From: Bacillus thuringiensis
GTDB lineage: Bacteria > Bacillota > Bacilli > Bacillales > Bacillaceae_G
NCBI RefSeq assembly: GCF_014932895.1
Contig: NZ_JACYOF010000003.1
Coordinates: 124,261-188,260 of the forward strand
Reading direction: 5' to 3'
DNA length: 64,000 nucleotides
Of the stretch, positions 63,907 to 64,000 are shown one piece after another. The notes under the pieces were generated by a model. It had not been told where the DNA came from and made no database searches. It saw nothing but the letters and a program-made list of their open reading frames with translations. Positions within the stretch are counted from its first letter, which is position 1, and each line of letters opens with the position of its first letter. The position numbers were made by a program, and so were the translations under genes.

Positions 63907-64000
63907 CTACTTATTTTCTAACCAATTCTCTACATATTTTATAAATACATCTAAACAATCAATAAACGGTGAGTGTCCGCAATCTTCTAACACCTGCAAC
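63907..64000 (-). CDS. Alpha/beta hydrolase, 3' end only
   Basis: The last 30 codons of a gene running in from the right: LQVLEDCGHSPFIDCLDVFI then KYVENWLENK and TAG. The GHSP motif with its His is the usual catalytic-histidine position of an alpha/beta hydrolase near the C-terminus. Too little is present for a substrate guess. Confidence 0.75.
   Translation of the reverse strand, partial: LQVLEDCGHSPFIDCLDVFIKYVENWLENK

Overview
The window is low-GC chromosomal DNA that reads as a Bacillus cereus group genome (B. cereus, thuringiensis or mycoides-like). The signs are AAGGAGG-type ribosome binding sites, many lipoproteins, a tricistronic GerA-type spore germination operon, a YjcZ-type sporulation peptide, a Rap/Phr pair, and nine copies of a roughly 115-160 bp intergenic repeat bounded by ATAAA that matches my memory of the group-specific element bcr1. 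Most genes are on the minus strand. No rRNA, tRNA, CRISPR array, intact insertion sequence or intact prophage was seen. Layout: 1-3.8 kb is mostly non-coding with an AraC-type regulator and a dead small gene. 3.8-8.3 kb holds a MaoC-fold hydratase and the serine operon serC-serA-DUF1015. 8.4-12.1 kb has a secreted TIM-barrel glycosidase and a penicillin-acylase-family enzyme. 12.2-13.4 kb has a DnaD-domain gene next to 11-bp tandem repeats. 13.4-15.5 kb is a TetR/MFS pair with visible operators. 15.6-24 kb holds small lipoproteins, a chitin-active LPMO and a GNAT acetyltransferase. 24.5-28.6 kb is a cell-envelope group (L,D-transpeptidase, VanY, CapA). 30.8-33.5 kb is a sulfide-detoxification pair (SQR and a CstB-like persulfide dioxygenase/rhodanese). 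33.9-37.6 kb is the ger operon. 37.8-40 kb is an EamA exporter plus PrpF-like isomerase. 40.4-44 kb has Rap-Phr and a chemoreceptor. 44.8-45.8 kb is an agmatinase. 47.5-52.7 kb has a CYP102 (BM3-type) self-sufficient P450, a short-chain dehydrogenase and a LysR regulator. 53.6-62 kb is an amine-catabolic locus. The end has an MFS transporter, a NETI-motif protein and the 3' end of an alpha/beta hydrolase. The most coherent and least familiar unit is at 55.9-61.9 kb: a D-amino-acid-oxidase-fold FAD amine oxidase, an aldehyde dehydrogenase, a MATE exporter and a cupin in one operon, divergent from an unusual MerR regulator whose C-terminal part looks like a zinc ribbon plus a methyltransferase-like fold. 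Between them lies a promoter with the 19-bp spacer and central dyad typical of MerR-activated genes. The window also shows active decay and repeat turnover: single-base inactivations of small genes, remnants of mmsA and DUF817 genes, a bcr1-like copy that supplies the stop codon of a secreted enzyme, one inserted into another palindromic repeat, and one fused to the mmsA remnant at a 6-bp microhomology.
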